A stretch of 64,000 nucleotides of DNA, taken from positions 4,852,501 through 4,916,500 of the forward strand of contig NZ_CP089538.1 of NCBI RefSeq assembly GCF_021233055.1, in the 5' to 3' direction. The notes beneath the pieces are model-generated. The model did not search any database. It was not told where the DNA came from and saw nothing but the letters and a program-made list of their open reading frames with translations. Source of the DNA: Spirosoma oryzicola. Lineage in GTDB: Bacteria; Bacteroidota; Bacteroidia; Cytophagales; Spirosomataceae. How positions within the stretch are numbered: the stretch's first letter is position 1; each line of letters begins with the position of its first letter. Shown here piece after piece: positions 1-8,975 of the stretch. The position numbers and the translations under genes are program-made.

Positions 1-1960
1 TGGTCGTAGCCGTAATCAGCACCGTACCGCTAGCAACATCAGCGGCTGAGGGAGTGTACGTAGTAGTCAGGCCCGTTGCCTTATTGAAAGTCCCCGTTCC
101 ATTCGATGTCCAGCCGACGGTCGTAACCGAACCCGAGATCGTTACCGTCAACGACACAGGATTGACCGAACAGGCCGCTGTGCCCGAACTAATTTTCACT
201 TCAGCCAGGTTCGGACAACCACAATTTACCAGATCGACCGTCAGTACAGCTGGGCTGCTGTAGCATCCGTCCGTCGAGCGAGCAAACAAGTAATAAGTAC
301 CCGCGCCCACGTTCGTTGGATCGGCTACCCGCGTTGTTTGCGACCGGTTGACATTAGTATACCATTCGTACGTGAAGGCCGGATTGCTGTTAGACACCAC
401 CACATTTGCCAGGTTGACCGTCTGAGCAGGACAGGCATTTTTGATGCTTGCCCGAATAGTTGGCGTCGGTACCACATTTACCGTTATAGTAACCGATTTA
501 CGAGCGCTATAACATCCGTTGATCGATGCTTCGACGTAATAGGTTGTCGTGATCGTGGGTTTGAACGTAACCAGATCACCATTATCGACGATAGCCAACG
601 GATTTTCGTCGGTTGGCGTCAGGAACCAGCAGATTTTTGCACCTGGCAGTGAAGTAGCTGTCAGCTTGATTGAATCGCCCGAGCAGATACTTGCGTTAGC
701 TGAAGCCACCAGGCTATAATCCGTCGGACATGACGAATACAAACCCGCATCCAGATTGTTGTTTACCTCACCAACCGCTAATGTTACCGATCGAGTTTGC
801 CCCGTAACCGGATTGACATCGCTATTCTTTGTGTCGTCAACGCCGTCAATACTTGAACTTCCCGTAAACTGGTAACCAGCTGGCGCAACAAAACTTATTG
901 AATAAGGAACGCTGGGAGTTAGTTCGGAGAATGCATAAATGCCATTGGCATTAGTGGTCGTAGTTTTGAGTGGTTGGTTGTTGCTATCAAGCAGGACAAC
1001 CTTCACCCCGGCAATACCTGATTCGCCCGTTTGTTGCAAGCCATCTTTATTCGTATCCGCAAACACCAAGTCGCCCAAACTACCGTATACGCCCTGAATC
1101 ACGTCGATGTTACAGCAATTAAGGGCTGAACAGCCATTCAAGGTCGTAGTAAAGCGGTAACTACCCGGACTTTTGATCGACAACGACGAATCCGCGTTGA
1201 CAACCGCCAGATCAGCCGAAATCGTTGTCACGTTGCTATCGTTCCGATACCACACGATATTCTTGTACCCTGATGGAACGCTAACAACAAACTCATCGCC
1301 GGCATACCACAAGATCGGTACGGAAAAACAGACTGCTTCGTAATCATCCTCTGTCAGACTGGCATTGTTTGGCTGCGAATCCACATCACGCTGATCAGCG
1401 GATACGACCTCGGCGGTGTTAAACCAAACTCCGCGGCCGAGTACGGTAGCCTGTAACGTGAGAACGGCCGAGTCGTTCGGGGCAATTGCCCCTACGCTCC
1501 AGATCCCGGTAGCTGCGTCATAATTTCCTCTACCCCGCACCAGGCTACTCGAACCGGCTACATACGAAACCCCGCCGGCAGGTAGCTGATTTTTGACGAT
1601 TACGTTGGTAGCATTGGCCGATCCGATAGCGTTTCGAACAATAACGGTATACGTTACCGGCTCGCCCAGGGTCGGATTCTGCTTGCTGATTTTGGTTGAA
1701 ACGCTTAGATCAACCGTAGTCGGTTGAGCCTGTAACGAAACGCTACTTAAAAGAAAGAACGCGATCAATGAGAAAGCATAACTCACCAATTGCCTTGGTT
1801 GTCGCATGAACCGGGCAAAAGCAACCAATGGCGAAATCGATTTCGTTAAATTGAGTTGTCTGCTCCGTTTCACCGCCCCTGCTGATCGATACAGTTCGCA
1901 GCTGTCGGTTTGCTTAGCAGTTATACAGTTAGATTGATTTAGTAAAGTTCGTTCATCCAT
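1..1960 (-). CDS. Secreted multi-domain surface protein, C-terminus cut off by the window edge
   Basis: The frame is open to the left edge; 653 codons are visible and the C-terminus is missing. In order: a 51-residue lead, a signal-peptide-like segment at about 52-79 ending LSSVSLQAQ, a DUF11-type repeat (about 85-190), an SdrD-B/prealbumin-like domain (about 290-410, with GDLVFADTNKDGLQQ), then Ig/PKD-like repeats with paired cysteines. In Bacteroidota such proteins normally end in a type IX secretion or gliding-motility signal, so a surface adhesin is inferred; that end cannot be seen here. Start choice is open: ATG 1960 has AGAGG 8 nt upstream, ATG 1807 would begin directly at the signal peptide, and the frame runs on without a stop to ATG 2311. 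Confidence 0.8.
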   Translation of the reverse strand, partial: MDERTLLNQSNCITAKQTDSCELYRSAGAVKRSRQLNLTKSISPLVAFARFMRQPRQLVSYAFSLIAFFLLSSVSLQAQPTTVDLSVSTKISKQNPTLGEPVTYTVIVRNAIGSANATNVIVKNQLPAGGVSYVAGSSSLVRGRGNYDAATGIWSVGAIAPNDSAVLTLQATVLGRGVWFNTAEVVSADQRDVDSQPNNASLTEDDYEAVCFSVPILWYAGDEFVVSVPSGYKNIVWYRNDSNVTTISADLAVVNADSSLSIKSPGSYRFTTTLNGCSALNCCNIDVIQGVYGSLGDLVFADTNKDGLQQTGESGIAGVKVVLLDSNNQPLKTTTTNANGIYAFSELTPSVPYSISFVAPAGYQFTGSSSIDGVDDTKNSDVNPVTGQTRSVTLAVGEVNNNLDAGLYSSCPTDYSLVASANASICSGDSIKLTATSLPGAKICWFLTPTDENPLAIVDNGDLVTFKPTITTTYYVEASINGCYSARKSVTITVNVVPTPTIRASIKNACPAQTVNLANVVVSNSNPAFTYEWYTNVNRSQTTRVADPTNVGAGTYYLFARSTDGCYSSPAVLTVDLVNCGCPNLAEVKISSGTAACSVNPVSLTVTISGSVTTVGWTSNGTGTFNKATGLTTTYTPSAADVASGTVLITATT

Positions 1961-2856
1961 TGGTTGGCCTCTTAGAGAAGTAAATACCTGATGCGGAAAA
2001 TAAGTCAACCCATCAGGCGGGGTGTGGAAATTGTCTTGTGCTGAACAACCCGGAGGATCGCCATCTGCACAATAAGGCTGGATTTTATCAATGACTTCAG
2101 CAGGTTTTAAAACAGCTACGGTTCGGCAGGGCAGGTCGTTGTAGCCGTCGATCGCTGGCCGAATCGCCTTCTGTTGGGGAAACAGAGAAGTCAGCAGACC
2201 TATCGAACGCACTACCGAGTTCTTACTGCTAGCGAAGCGAAGAAATAGTCTGGATAACTGACCAGATAAGATCACAGGGCAAGTTGACTGTAGCGTAGAA
2301 ATTACCTTCATAAGCAACTCAATTAGAAACGGCCCCCTGCAATCAGACTTAGAGATATTTAGTTAACGTATAGCTCTTTCTATATACTGTCACAGCTAGA
2401 TACTGATCGTTCAAGACACTACAGTTACTATTTTTTATTCCCCGAGTACTGCGCGAAAATTATGCCAAATGCTGGCCAAGTCGTAGCAATTCTCGACAAC
2501 AGTTATCTCTTGTTGATTTTGGATGTCGTGGTTAACGCAGACCGTCCACTTGTTTTCACCATTCGTGACCATTCACTTTCGGCAACCAGGATCCGTTAGA
2601 AGGCTTCCGGAGTAGCGAAAACTATGCCAAGTCTGGGGGAAACAACACCAAAAATTAATTTACTGGATTTCATGTGTCTGAACCGAATAAGGCAGTACTT
2701 ACTTAGCCAGTAAGGAGCCTTATTGAATAGACAAGAAGAGAGAGAATATGTCGAATGCACGCCTGATCAACTTTCTCACAAAGTGTGACGGGTAGCGGAT
2801 CAACGAACAAATATATGTAGGAAATTACGTGTTACAAAAAATTGTTGCGAACAGAC
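1961..2856. other. Spacer with possible N-terminal extension, otherwise no gene seen
   Basis: From 1961 to 2311 the minus-strand frame of the surface protein stays open for 117 more codons back to an ATG with no clear ribosome-binding site, so this part may be an extended N-terminus or a long leader. From 2312 to 2856 the DNA is AT-rich with no convincing reading frame. It probably carries the promoter of the surface-protein gene, but I could not fix a box. Confidence 0.5.
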
Positions 2857-2907
2857 TAGTTATCCACAAAAAAAGGGCCCGTCAGGACCCTTCATTGTGG
2901 ATAACTA
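2857..2907 (-). terminator. Nested hairpin terminator built on two inverted DnaA-box-like arms
   Basis: Outer 13-bp arms are 2857-2869 and 2895-2907, perfectly complementary. An inner stem (AAGGGYCC type, one mismatch) is followed on the minus strand by seven T. It lies just past the stop of the minus-strand outer-membrane gene, so an intrinsic terminator for that gene is likely. Each outer arm contains TTATCCACA (2860-2868, and inverted at 2896-2904), identical to the consensus DnaA box. Confidence 0.75.
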
Positions 2908-2919
2908 ATTGCTTACGGT

Positions 2920-5900
2920 TTAGAAATCGTAACCCAGTGTCAGATAAGCAATGGGTTTGCTAACAACTTTATTTTCAAGACCCCATCCATAGTCAAACTT
3001 AACGAAATAGCCGAACAGCATCGTTCGCGCGCCAGCTCCATAACCAATCAGGAACGGATTCTTGAAGTTCGTCACGACCGCTCTAAATGGAGTATTACCT
3101 CCGCCGACAACTTCTGTGTTTAAGCTGTTCTGCTGACTAAAGGGACCTTTTCCAGACCAGGCCGTACCGATATCCGTGAACGCAACCAGTTGCAGGTTCC
3201 GCAGAAAGTTCGAGGTAATATTTCCACGATATAGGTACCGAATCAATGGTAAGCGAAGCTCTACATTCAGCAGCATATGACTGGTACCAGTTAGTTTTCC
3301 TTGGCGGAACCCGCGTAGTGGCGCTGCAAAATCAAGGAAGAACACATTCCGGTAGTCGTAGGGAATTTCGGCTGGAATCGTGTTCGGAACCAGCAATGGG
3401 TTCGATGCAACCAGTTCTTTGATAGAGGAGTTAGTGCCGATCCAGTTATCCATACCCCCTAATGTACTTTGTTTAGGAGCAGGGCCACCCGATTGGCTAA
3501 AGGAGAATCGCGCAGCTAACACCAGATCCCGGTGAATTTTTTGGTAATGCCGCAGATCAAGCGACAACCGGCGGAAACTTTCTGACGATGACCGCAAACC
3601 AGCGTATTCTTCATACTTGATTTTCATCTTCGTTCCGACGGCCAGATTCATGCCATTGACTTTTGTGTTGTCAAAAACGATTTCACCCCGTACACCACCA
3701 TAGTCCGATACCCGATCCGGCTCGCTGAACGACGAAACATCGATCAGCCGGGTTGTCGCATAAAACGGCGACACCGTAAACCGGGTCGTTACCGAAAGCG
3801 GATAAGACGCCGAGAGCGCCACTCGATTGTACCGGTATTTTTGGCTCAACCCGCTGTTGTCAACAAATAAGGTACTGCGATCTACGCGCGCGCCAAAGTC
3901 GATAAGGTGTTTTAGGTTGGTATACTCTGCGAACAGATCACTGTTGCGCAACGTAGTCGTGATAAACAACCCGGCGCGCAGAACATGATTTTCCAGCAAA
4001 TCAGTGAGTGTGACATCCTGCGAATACCCAAATCCTTTCGCTGAAATCGGATCGATCCGCCAGTTTGAGTTCGCATCACTAACGGTGAACAGTCCCTTGT
4101 AGTTGAAAGGGCCCCGAATGGTGATGTTTTCCCGACGGCGATTACGCGGTAAAGTTGTCGTCAGCGTAGGTGCGGTGCCTCCGATCGTGCGACGTTGACG
4201 ATACTCGGTCGATTTCAGCACGTCCGGATCGAACTGGTAGTTATCGGTATCTACTTCGCCCGGCTCCAGCGCCAGTCTGTTTGCGTTGACCGTTTGTTTT
4301 GCGGCTACTGTATCAGGCCGGGTAGTATCGGCACGGCTTACCTGACCCGCAGAATCTGTTTTTACAGTGTTAGAACGATTCGTTGTTGCTCTGGCGGGCT
4401 TGACCGAACCAGAGCTGATACTGCGCTGGGTTGGCGGGGCCTGAACCGTTTGCGTCAGGTTGATCTGCGAACGGAATCCTATGTATTCTTCACCATTCTT
4501 GAGGCTACTATAAACGAAACCACCGTTTGACGGATTCAAGTCATAAAACCGAATGCTTTCGGGAAAAGCCGTTACTTGCCCAACCGAACCCGATTCGGTG
4601 TCGAGCCGGTACAGGTTGCGGATACCGCTCACATCATTCAAAAAGTAAACAACTGTCTCGCTGGCAGGAATAGGCTGCGTTGCGTGCGACAATGAATCGG
4701 TCAGGCGAACCAGCGAAAAATCGCGTGCGCCCCCTTCATGCGAAAATAAGCTCAGGCGATCCGTGATAGTTTTGTATGACCCTTTGTCGACGCCGAGCGT
4801 ATCCTGTTTGCGGTTCGAACTAAAGACGACCTGACGCGCTGTTCTGCCCACAAATTGCGGATACAAATCGTCATACAGATCGTTTGTTATCTGCTGGTAA
4901 GAACCCCGGTTAATGCTGTAAATAAATAAATCGTTCTGCCCCCGGCGGTCGGCGCTCAAAATTAAACTACCGCCATCGTCCGAGGCATCCATCGAAAGAA
5001 CCTGAGTTAGACCGTTGATCTGCCGCTTGAATTGACGCTTGGGCTTTTTTTCAAAATCGCTGTACTGATACAGGTTTGTTTTACCTAGCTCGTCGGTGAT
5101 GATAACGAGGTTGTTGCCCCGCTGCCAGGCAATCAATGGCGTACGGGTTCGAGCTTCCTGCCCATCAAGCCGGTAGCCGCCCTGAAGTACCTTCGTTCTC
5201 TTCTGATTCGTCGTATTAACAACTTCGACCTTGTACTTCCCGTCGAAAAGCGTGGTGTAGGCAAAATACTGCTTATCGGGGCTTAACTTCAAACTATTAA
5301 GTACTAACTCTTCATCCGATGACGATTTGATCTTGATTTGAAACTCGTCGGAACTGGGCCGATACGCTTGCGTTACGGCATTGGCCATTCCTGCGTAATA
5401 GTCACGCCATTCCCGCAAAAACCGGCTGTAAGGAATACCAAGCGTACTCGAAATACTGCTTTGCTCATTCCGAATGATACGGGTCAGATTCAGAATGTTC
5501 GATACATTGTCGCGACCGTATTTCTGAACGATGTAATTCCAGATCGAATGTCCAACGCGTTCGGCTTCGGCACCGGCAAGCAGCGACGGTTTTTTGATCG
5601 TGCGCGTCAACGATGCATCACGCATGTAATCGTCCAGCTCAAGGCTGTAGCCATCGGCAATGTAAGAGGCAATACCCGGCATAAACCACTCCGGGAGCGT
5701 CAACAGAAGTGAACTTTGAAGGGCGTCTTTCAGGCTACCGCCGTAGAGCATATCATACACGAAAAGCATGGAAACATCGTGTACGATCTGCCGACGAAAG
5801 CTGATCTGATCGCCAGTAAAAGCCAGCTCAATGCGTGACTTCGACAAGTTCTGTTCGCGCTTGTTCAGGCTTCCCTGCGTGTTGAGCCCAATGTTGCTCT

Positions 5901-6201
5901 GTGCCAACTCTGAGGGCGAATTGAACAGAAAGATCTTTACCCGGTTGTAGGGCGTATACCCAAGCAGCTCCGTGATTCGGTCAAACTCCGATTCGGCGTA
6001 CTGCGCCGTCAGGTTCGCGATCTGCGTGCCATCCTGGTAATAGTAGATCTCGAAGTTGGAAGTCCGGATAATCTTCCAGTCAAAGCTCCGATATTGGATA
6101 CGGTTTTTTCCAAAACGCTCCAGCGCCGGATAGTTTTGTGCCGTGGCTGCGCCCAATGCTCCCAGCCATAGCCCCATCAGCAGAATGTATTGATTTCGCA
6201 T
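2920..6201 (-). CDS. Outer-membrane protein with peptidase-MA-like, PD40 propeller and surface-antigen barrel regions
   Basis: The protein has 1093 residues. A signal peptide (about 1-22, ending GAATAQ) leads into a peptidase-MA-like region (about 40-270), then PD40/TolB-like propeller blades (about 290-580, e.g. DGKYKVEVVN), a Ser/Thr-rich linker (about 590-680), and a C-terminal BamA/TamA-type beta-barrel ending LTLGYDF, an aromatic terminus typical of outer-membrane barrels. Proteins of this build are common and uncharacterised in Bacteroidota; a cell-surface or outer-membrane role is inferred and no catalytic HExxH is seen. The frame can be extended 4 codons to a TTG at 6213, but ATG 6201 fits the signal peptide better. 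The terminator follows the stop directly. Confidence 0.85.
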   Translation of the reverse strand: MRNQYILLMGLWLGALGAATAQNYPALERFGKNRIQYRSFDWKIIRTSNFEIYYYQDGTQIANLTAQYAESEFDRITELLGYTPYNRVKIFLFNSPSELAQSNIGLNTQGSLNKREQNLSKSRIELAFTGDQISFRRQIVHDVSMLFVYDMLYGGSLKDALQSSLLLTLPEWFMPGIASYIADGYSLELDDYMRDASLTRTIKKPSLLAGAEAERVGHSIWNYIVQKYGRDNVSNILNLTRIIRNEQSSISSTLGIPYSRFLREWRDYYAGMANAVTQAYRPSSDEFQIKIKSSSDEELVLNSLKLSPDKQYFAYTTLFDGKYKVEVVNTTNQKRTKVLQGGYRLDGQEARTRTPLIAWQRGNNLVIITDELGKTNLYQYSDFEKKPKRQFKRQINGLTQVLSMDASDDGGSLILSADRRGQNDLFIYSINRGSYQQITNDLYDDLYPQFVGRTARQVVFSSNRKQDTLGVDKGSYKTITDRLSLFSHEGGARDFSLVRLTDSLSHATQPIPASETVVYFLNDVSGIRNLYRLDTESGSVGQVTAFPESIRFYDLNPSNGGFVYSSLKNGEEYIGFRSQINLTQTVQAPPTQRSISSGSVKPARATTNRSNTVKTDSAGQVSRADTTRPDTVAAKQTVNANRLALEPGEVDTDNYQFDPDVLKSTEYRQRRTIGGTAPTLTTTLPRNRRRENITIRGPFNYKGLFTVSDANSNWRIDPISAKGFGYSQDVTLTDLLENHVLRAGLFITTTLRNSDLFAEYTNLKHLIDFGARVDRSTLFVDNSGLSQKYRYNRVALSASYPLSVTTRFTVSPFYATTRLIDVSSFSEPDRVSDYGGVRGEIVFDNTKVNGMNLAVGTKMKIKYEEYAGLRSSSESFRRLSLDLRHYQKIHRDLVLAARFSFSQSGGPAPKQSTLGGMDNWIGTNSSIKELVASNPLLVPNTIPAEIPYDYRNVFFLDFAAPLRGFRQGKLTGTSHMLLNVELRLPLIRYLYRGNITSNFLRNLQLVAFTDIGTAWSGKGPFSQQNSLNTEVVGGGNTPFRAVVTNFKNPFLIGYGAGARTMLFGYFVKFDYGWGLENKVVSKPIAYLTLGYDF

Positions 6202-6295
6202 ACTAATCGACAAAACGTTGGACGTTAGCTATCAGCCTTATGGCCCTAGCCTGAACGCTAAAACCTTACTCCTATACGCTAACGTTTAATGAACG

Positions 6296-7351
6296 CTATA
6301 ATAACGAAACATAACGGCTAATATTCGCTTCCGGCTCTAATTCTTCGCCGTCTAGTAGATATCGAGCAAATTGCTCGGCCAGATAGGGTGCTAACGACAC
6401 ACCTTTGGTACCCATACCCCCAAAAATCCCGATGGCTGGGTGCGCCGGATGCATACCCACAAAGGGCCGACGGTCCTTGCTGGACGGGCGAATACCGGCT
6501 TGCTGGTTCACAATTTCATACGGGGTTTTCAGTACAGCCTGAACTTTCGATTCTAGAAACGACCGGCCGTCGTCGGTTGTTTGCCAATCCAGATCGTGCC
6601 AAGAATACGTGGCCCCGATCCGCAGCAATCCATTGCGAATCGGCAAGATGAAAACACCCTGGTTAACAATGCTTGTAATCGGATAGCGGTCAACCATCAC
6701 CGTTAGAATCTGGCCTTTCACGGGATTATACGGAAGCCAGTCAAACAACGGGTTTTCGCGGCCCTGAACCCCATCGCAAAATATGACTTTCTTTATTTTT
6801 ATGTCTTTCCACTCAACGCCTTCGTCAGTAATTTTTAAATCGCTGACGGATACATGACCTTCGTAATACTGGTTCTTCCGAATAAAGTACCCTTTAATGA
6901 TTCTGGATAATTCGATTAAATCGACCCAGCCACTTTGTGTTACCTCTAAACCACCAAACGGGTTATTGATGTAGTCGGTGTACAGCGAATCGTTCGTTGC
7001 TTTCGAAGCATACGGTTGTATCTGAGGGTCAGCAACGATGGCGAGATACTCTTTTTGTTCGGCCAGGGAGCGAAAAGGTCGGTAGATCGTCTTGGGGTGG
7101 AAGAAATGAACACCGAGCTGTTCTTCGATTCCGGCGTAGAACTGGTGCAGAAAAGGAAACAGTTCGTCGGCTTTCCAGGTACGGACCAGCTTTCGCCCCG
7201 TCAGTGGATTAACAATTCCGGCAGCCACGGCCGAAGCAGCAGGCAATGTCGGGTCATCGGCCAATAACACAGAACAACCACGCTGATCGAGCGTCCAGGC
7301 CAGCGCAGAGCCAGCCACCCCCTGCCCTATCAGTAAAAAATCGGCAGTCAT
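6296..7351 (-). CDS. FAD-dependent oxidoreductase, DAO family
   Basis: The protein has 351 residues. The N-terminus carries a Rossmann dinucleotide fold with GQGVAGSALAW (about 8-18) and an acidic residue at the end of strand 2 (LLADD). The C-terminus has FGGMGTKG, the usual second FAD-contacting glycine motif of D-amino-acid-oxidase-like enzymes. The family oxidises amines or amino acids such as glycine or sarcosine, and the MnmC C-terminal domain belongs to it too; the substrate cannot be read from sequence. There is no signal peptide, so it is cytoplasmic. It lies 54 nt downstream of cmk on the same strand and may be co-transcribed with it. Confidence 0.85.
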   Translation of the reverse strand: MTADFLLIGQGVAGSALAWTLDQRGCSVLLADDPTLPAASAVAAGIVNPLTGRKLVRTWKADELFPFLHQFYAGIEEQLGVHFFHPKTIYRPFRSLAEQKEYLAIVADPQIQPYASKATNDSLYTDYINNPFGGLEVTQSGWVDLIELSRIIKGYFIRKNQYYEGHVSVSDLKITDEGVEWKDIKIKKVIFCDGVQGRENPLFDWLPYNPVKGQILTVMVDRYPITSIVNQGVFILPIRNGLLRIGATYSWHDLDWQTTDDGRSFLESKVQAVLKTPYEIVNQQAGIRPSSKDRRPFVGMHPAHPAIGIFGGMGTKGVSLAPYLAEQFARYLLDGEELEPEANISRYVSLL

Positions 7352-7405
7352 GTGTGTCTTGTTAGAAAGGAACTCATACTTGAGTAAGGCAAAAACCAGC
7401 GATAA

Positions 7406-8119
7406 TTACCCGGCTATTTTCTTTGTTTTTGTGCGGTGTATTTCAGCCAGTCGCCGGTCCGCCAGTTCAATCACCCAATCGACCTGTTCCTCAATCGTCA
7501 TGTGGGACGTATCGAGCAGGATAGCCTCAGGAGCTTGTACGAGTGGGCTTTCAGCGCGTGTGGTGTCGATTAGGTCGCGCTTTTCGATGTTTTTGACAAT
7601 ATCATCCAGGTTAACCATCTCTCCCTTGGCCAGGAGTTCCTGCTGCCGCCGTCTGGCCCGGATGTACGTTTCAGCAGTCATGAATACTTTTACCTCGGCA
7701 TCGGGAAACACCTTGGTCCCAATGTCCCGGCCATCCATAACAACGCCCCGGCGACGACCCATTTTCTGCTGTTGCGCGACCATTGCCCAACGCACTTCGG
7801 GAATAGCACTTACTTCGCTAACCAGGTTGGAGATATACATCTTCCGGATTTCTTCCTCCACATTCAGCCCGTTCAGGCAGGTTTCGTTTTTGCCGACACG
7901 AGCGTTGAAATTGAAGGTAATGTGAATGCGTTCGAGAGCCGATTCAACCTCTTTCTGATTTGAAAACGACACACGCTCCTGGAGGAAAAATAAGGTAACG
8001 GCCCGGTACATAGCCCCCGTATCAATGTAGCCGTAGCCCATCCGGGCCGCTACAGCTTTAGCGGTTGTGCTTTTCCCGCAACTCGAATATCCGTCTATGG
8101 CGATTACTATCTTCGGCAT
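7406..8119 (-). CDS. cmk: Cytidylate kinase
   Basis: CMP/dCMP kinase of 237 residues, transferring phosphate from ATP to CMP in pyrimidine nucleotide synthesis. A P-loop GYSSCGKST is at about residues 9-17, followed by YIDTGAMYRA, the conserved CMP-binding helix, and later GRRRGVVMDGRDIGT, the family signature. Length matches the usual 220-230 residues. The start is ATG 8119 (MPKIVIAIDG). A longer frame to TTG 8167 adds a lead that does not belong to the family. Confidence 0.95.
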   Translation of the reverse strand: MPKIVIAIDGYSSCGKSTTAKAVAARMGYGYIDTGAMYRAVTLFFLQERVSFSNQKEVESALERIHITFNFNARVGKNETCLNGLNVEEEIRKMYISNLVSEVSAIPEVRWAMVAQQQKMGRRRGVVMDGRDIGTKVFPDAEVKVFMTAETYIRARRRQQELLAKGEMVNLDDIVKNIEKRDLIDTTRAESPLVQAPEAILLDTSHMTIEEQVDWVIELADRRLAEIHRTKTKKIAG

Positions 8120-8246
8120 GAAATTTTGGTCCGCCGAAGCGGCAAAAGTTAGGCAAAATAACCACAAATTAGAGGGATTATCAACCGATCTGACACCTTC
8201 GATTGCACCGTATCGCTATAGGCACATAGCCAGACCACAGCATTAG

Positions 8247-8798
8247 CTACTTGTTTAACGCTCTGAACTCCGAACGAAGCATGGCGAAAATGTGCTCATC
8301 CAGATACTGATTATTCTTTACAGCGGCTTTGCGGTGGATCGCTTCGTGCTGATAGCCAGCACCTTCCAGCACACGCATTGAACCAATATTTCCTTCCAAT
8401 ACGCAGGCGAAAACTCGATTGACCTGGAAATTGGAAAAGATGTATTCGGTTACAATCGGTACCGCTTCGCTCATAATACCCCGACCCCAATATTCTTCAC
8501 TAAGCCAGTAGCCAATCTCAGCATTGTATCGGTAAATATCGTCTTTGACCGTAAATCCGATGTTACCCACCGCCTGTCCGTCAATTTCAATGGCCAGGTT
8601 GTTAGGCTGCTGGTAAGACTTATTGGAACGTACCCAGGAATGCGCGTCGCGGGGTGTATATGGATACGGAAAAAAATCCCGGACATTATTCCAGATACGA
8701 CGGTTACTGGCATGGTGCGACAACGAATCTTCATCGCCTTCACGCCAGGGGCGAAGCCTGCCCAGCGAAAGCTTAAATGTAATCAAGGTAGTGGTCAA
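8247..8798 (-). CDS. GNAT acetyltransferase, RimJ/RimL-like
   Basis: The protein has 183 residues with a GNAT fold of the RimJ/RimL/SpeG-like branch: an N-terminal LRPWREGDEDSL, an acceptor-site region NNLAIEIDG, EIGYWLSEEYWGRGIMSEA with the acetyl-CoA pyrophosphate loop (WGRGIM), and a terminal GNIGSMRVLEGAGY. Family members acetylate protein N-termini, small amines or antibiotics; the substrate is unknown. No ATG is available in frame before the domain, so translation starts at TTG 8798 or TTG 8786. It is on the same strand as cmk but 127 nt away. Confidence 0.85.
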   Translation of the reverse strand: MTTTLITFKLSLGRLRPWREGDEDSLSHHASNRRIWNNVRDFFPYPYTPRDAHSWVRSNKSYQQPNNLAIEIDGQAVGNIGFTVKDDIYRYNAEIGYWLSEEYWGRGIMSEAVPIVTEYIFSNFQVNRVFACVLEGNIGSMRVLEGAGYQHEAIHRKAAVKNNQYLDEHIFAMLRSEFRALNK

Positions 8799-8975
8799 AG
8801 GTGCGCGGGTTTGTACGACAATAACAACGTAGTTGGGTAAATGTTAAGCCAAATTTATCCTTATCCGGCGGGATTTCACGCTACAGTTTCCCCGGTTCGT
8901 CGGAAAAAGCAAAGGGCAGGCGATTGGTCATCCTAGTTTTGAGCATCCTATCAGCCACTGAACTGACGAACGGTC

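Noticed and set aside
2857..2907. Chromosome origin suggested by DnaA boxes
   Set aside because: Only two boxes in a hairpin, no dnaA or dnaN gene nearby and no cluster of further boxes.
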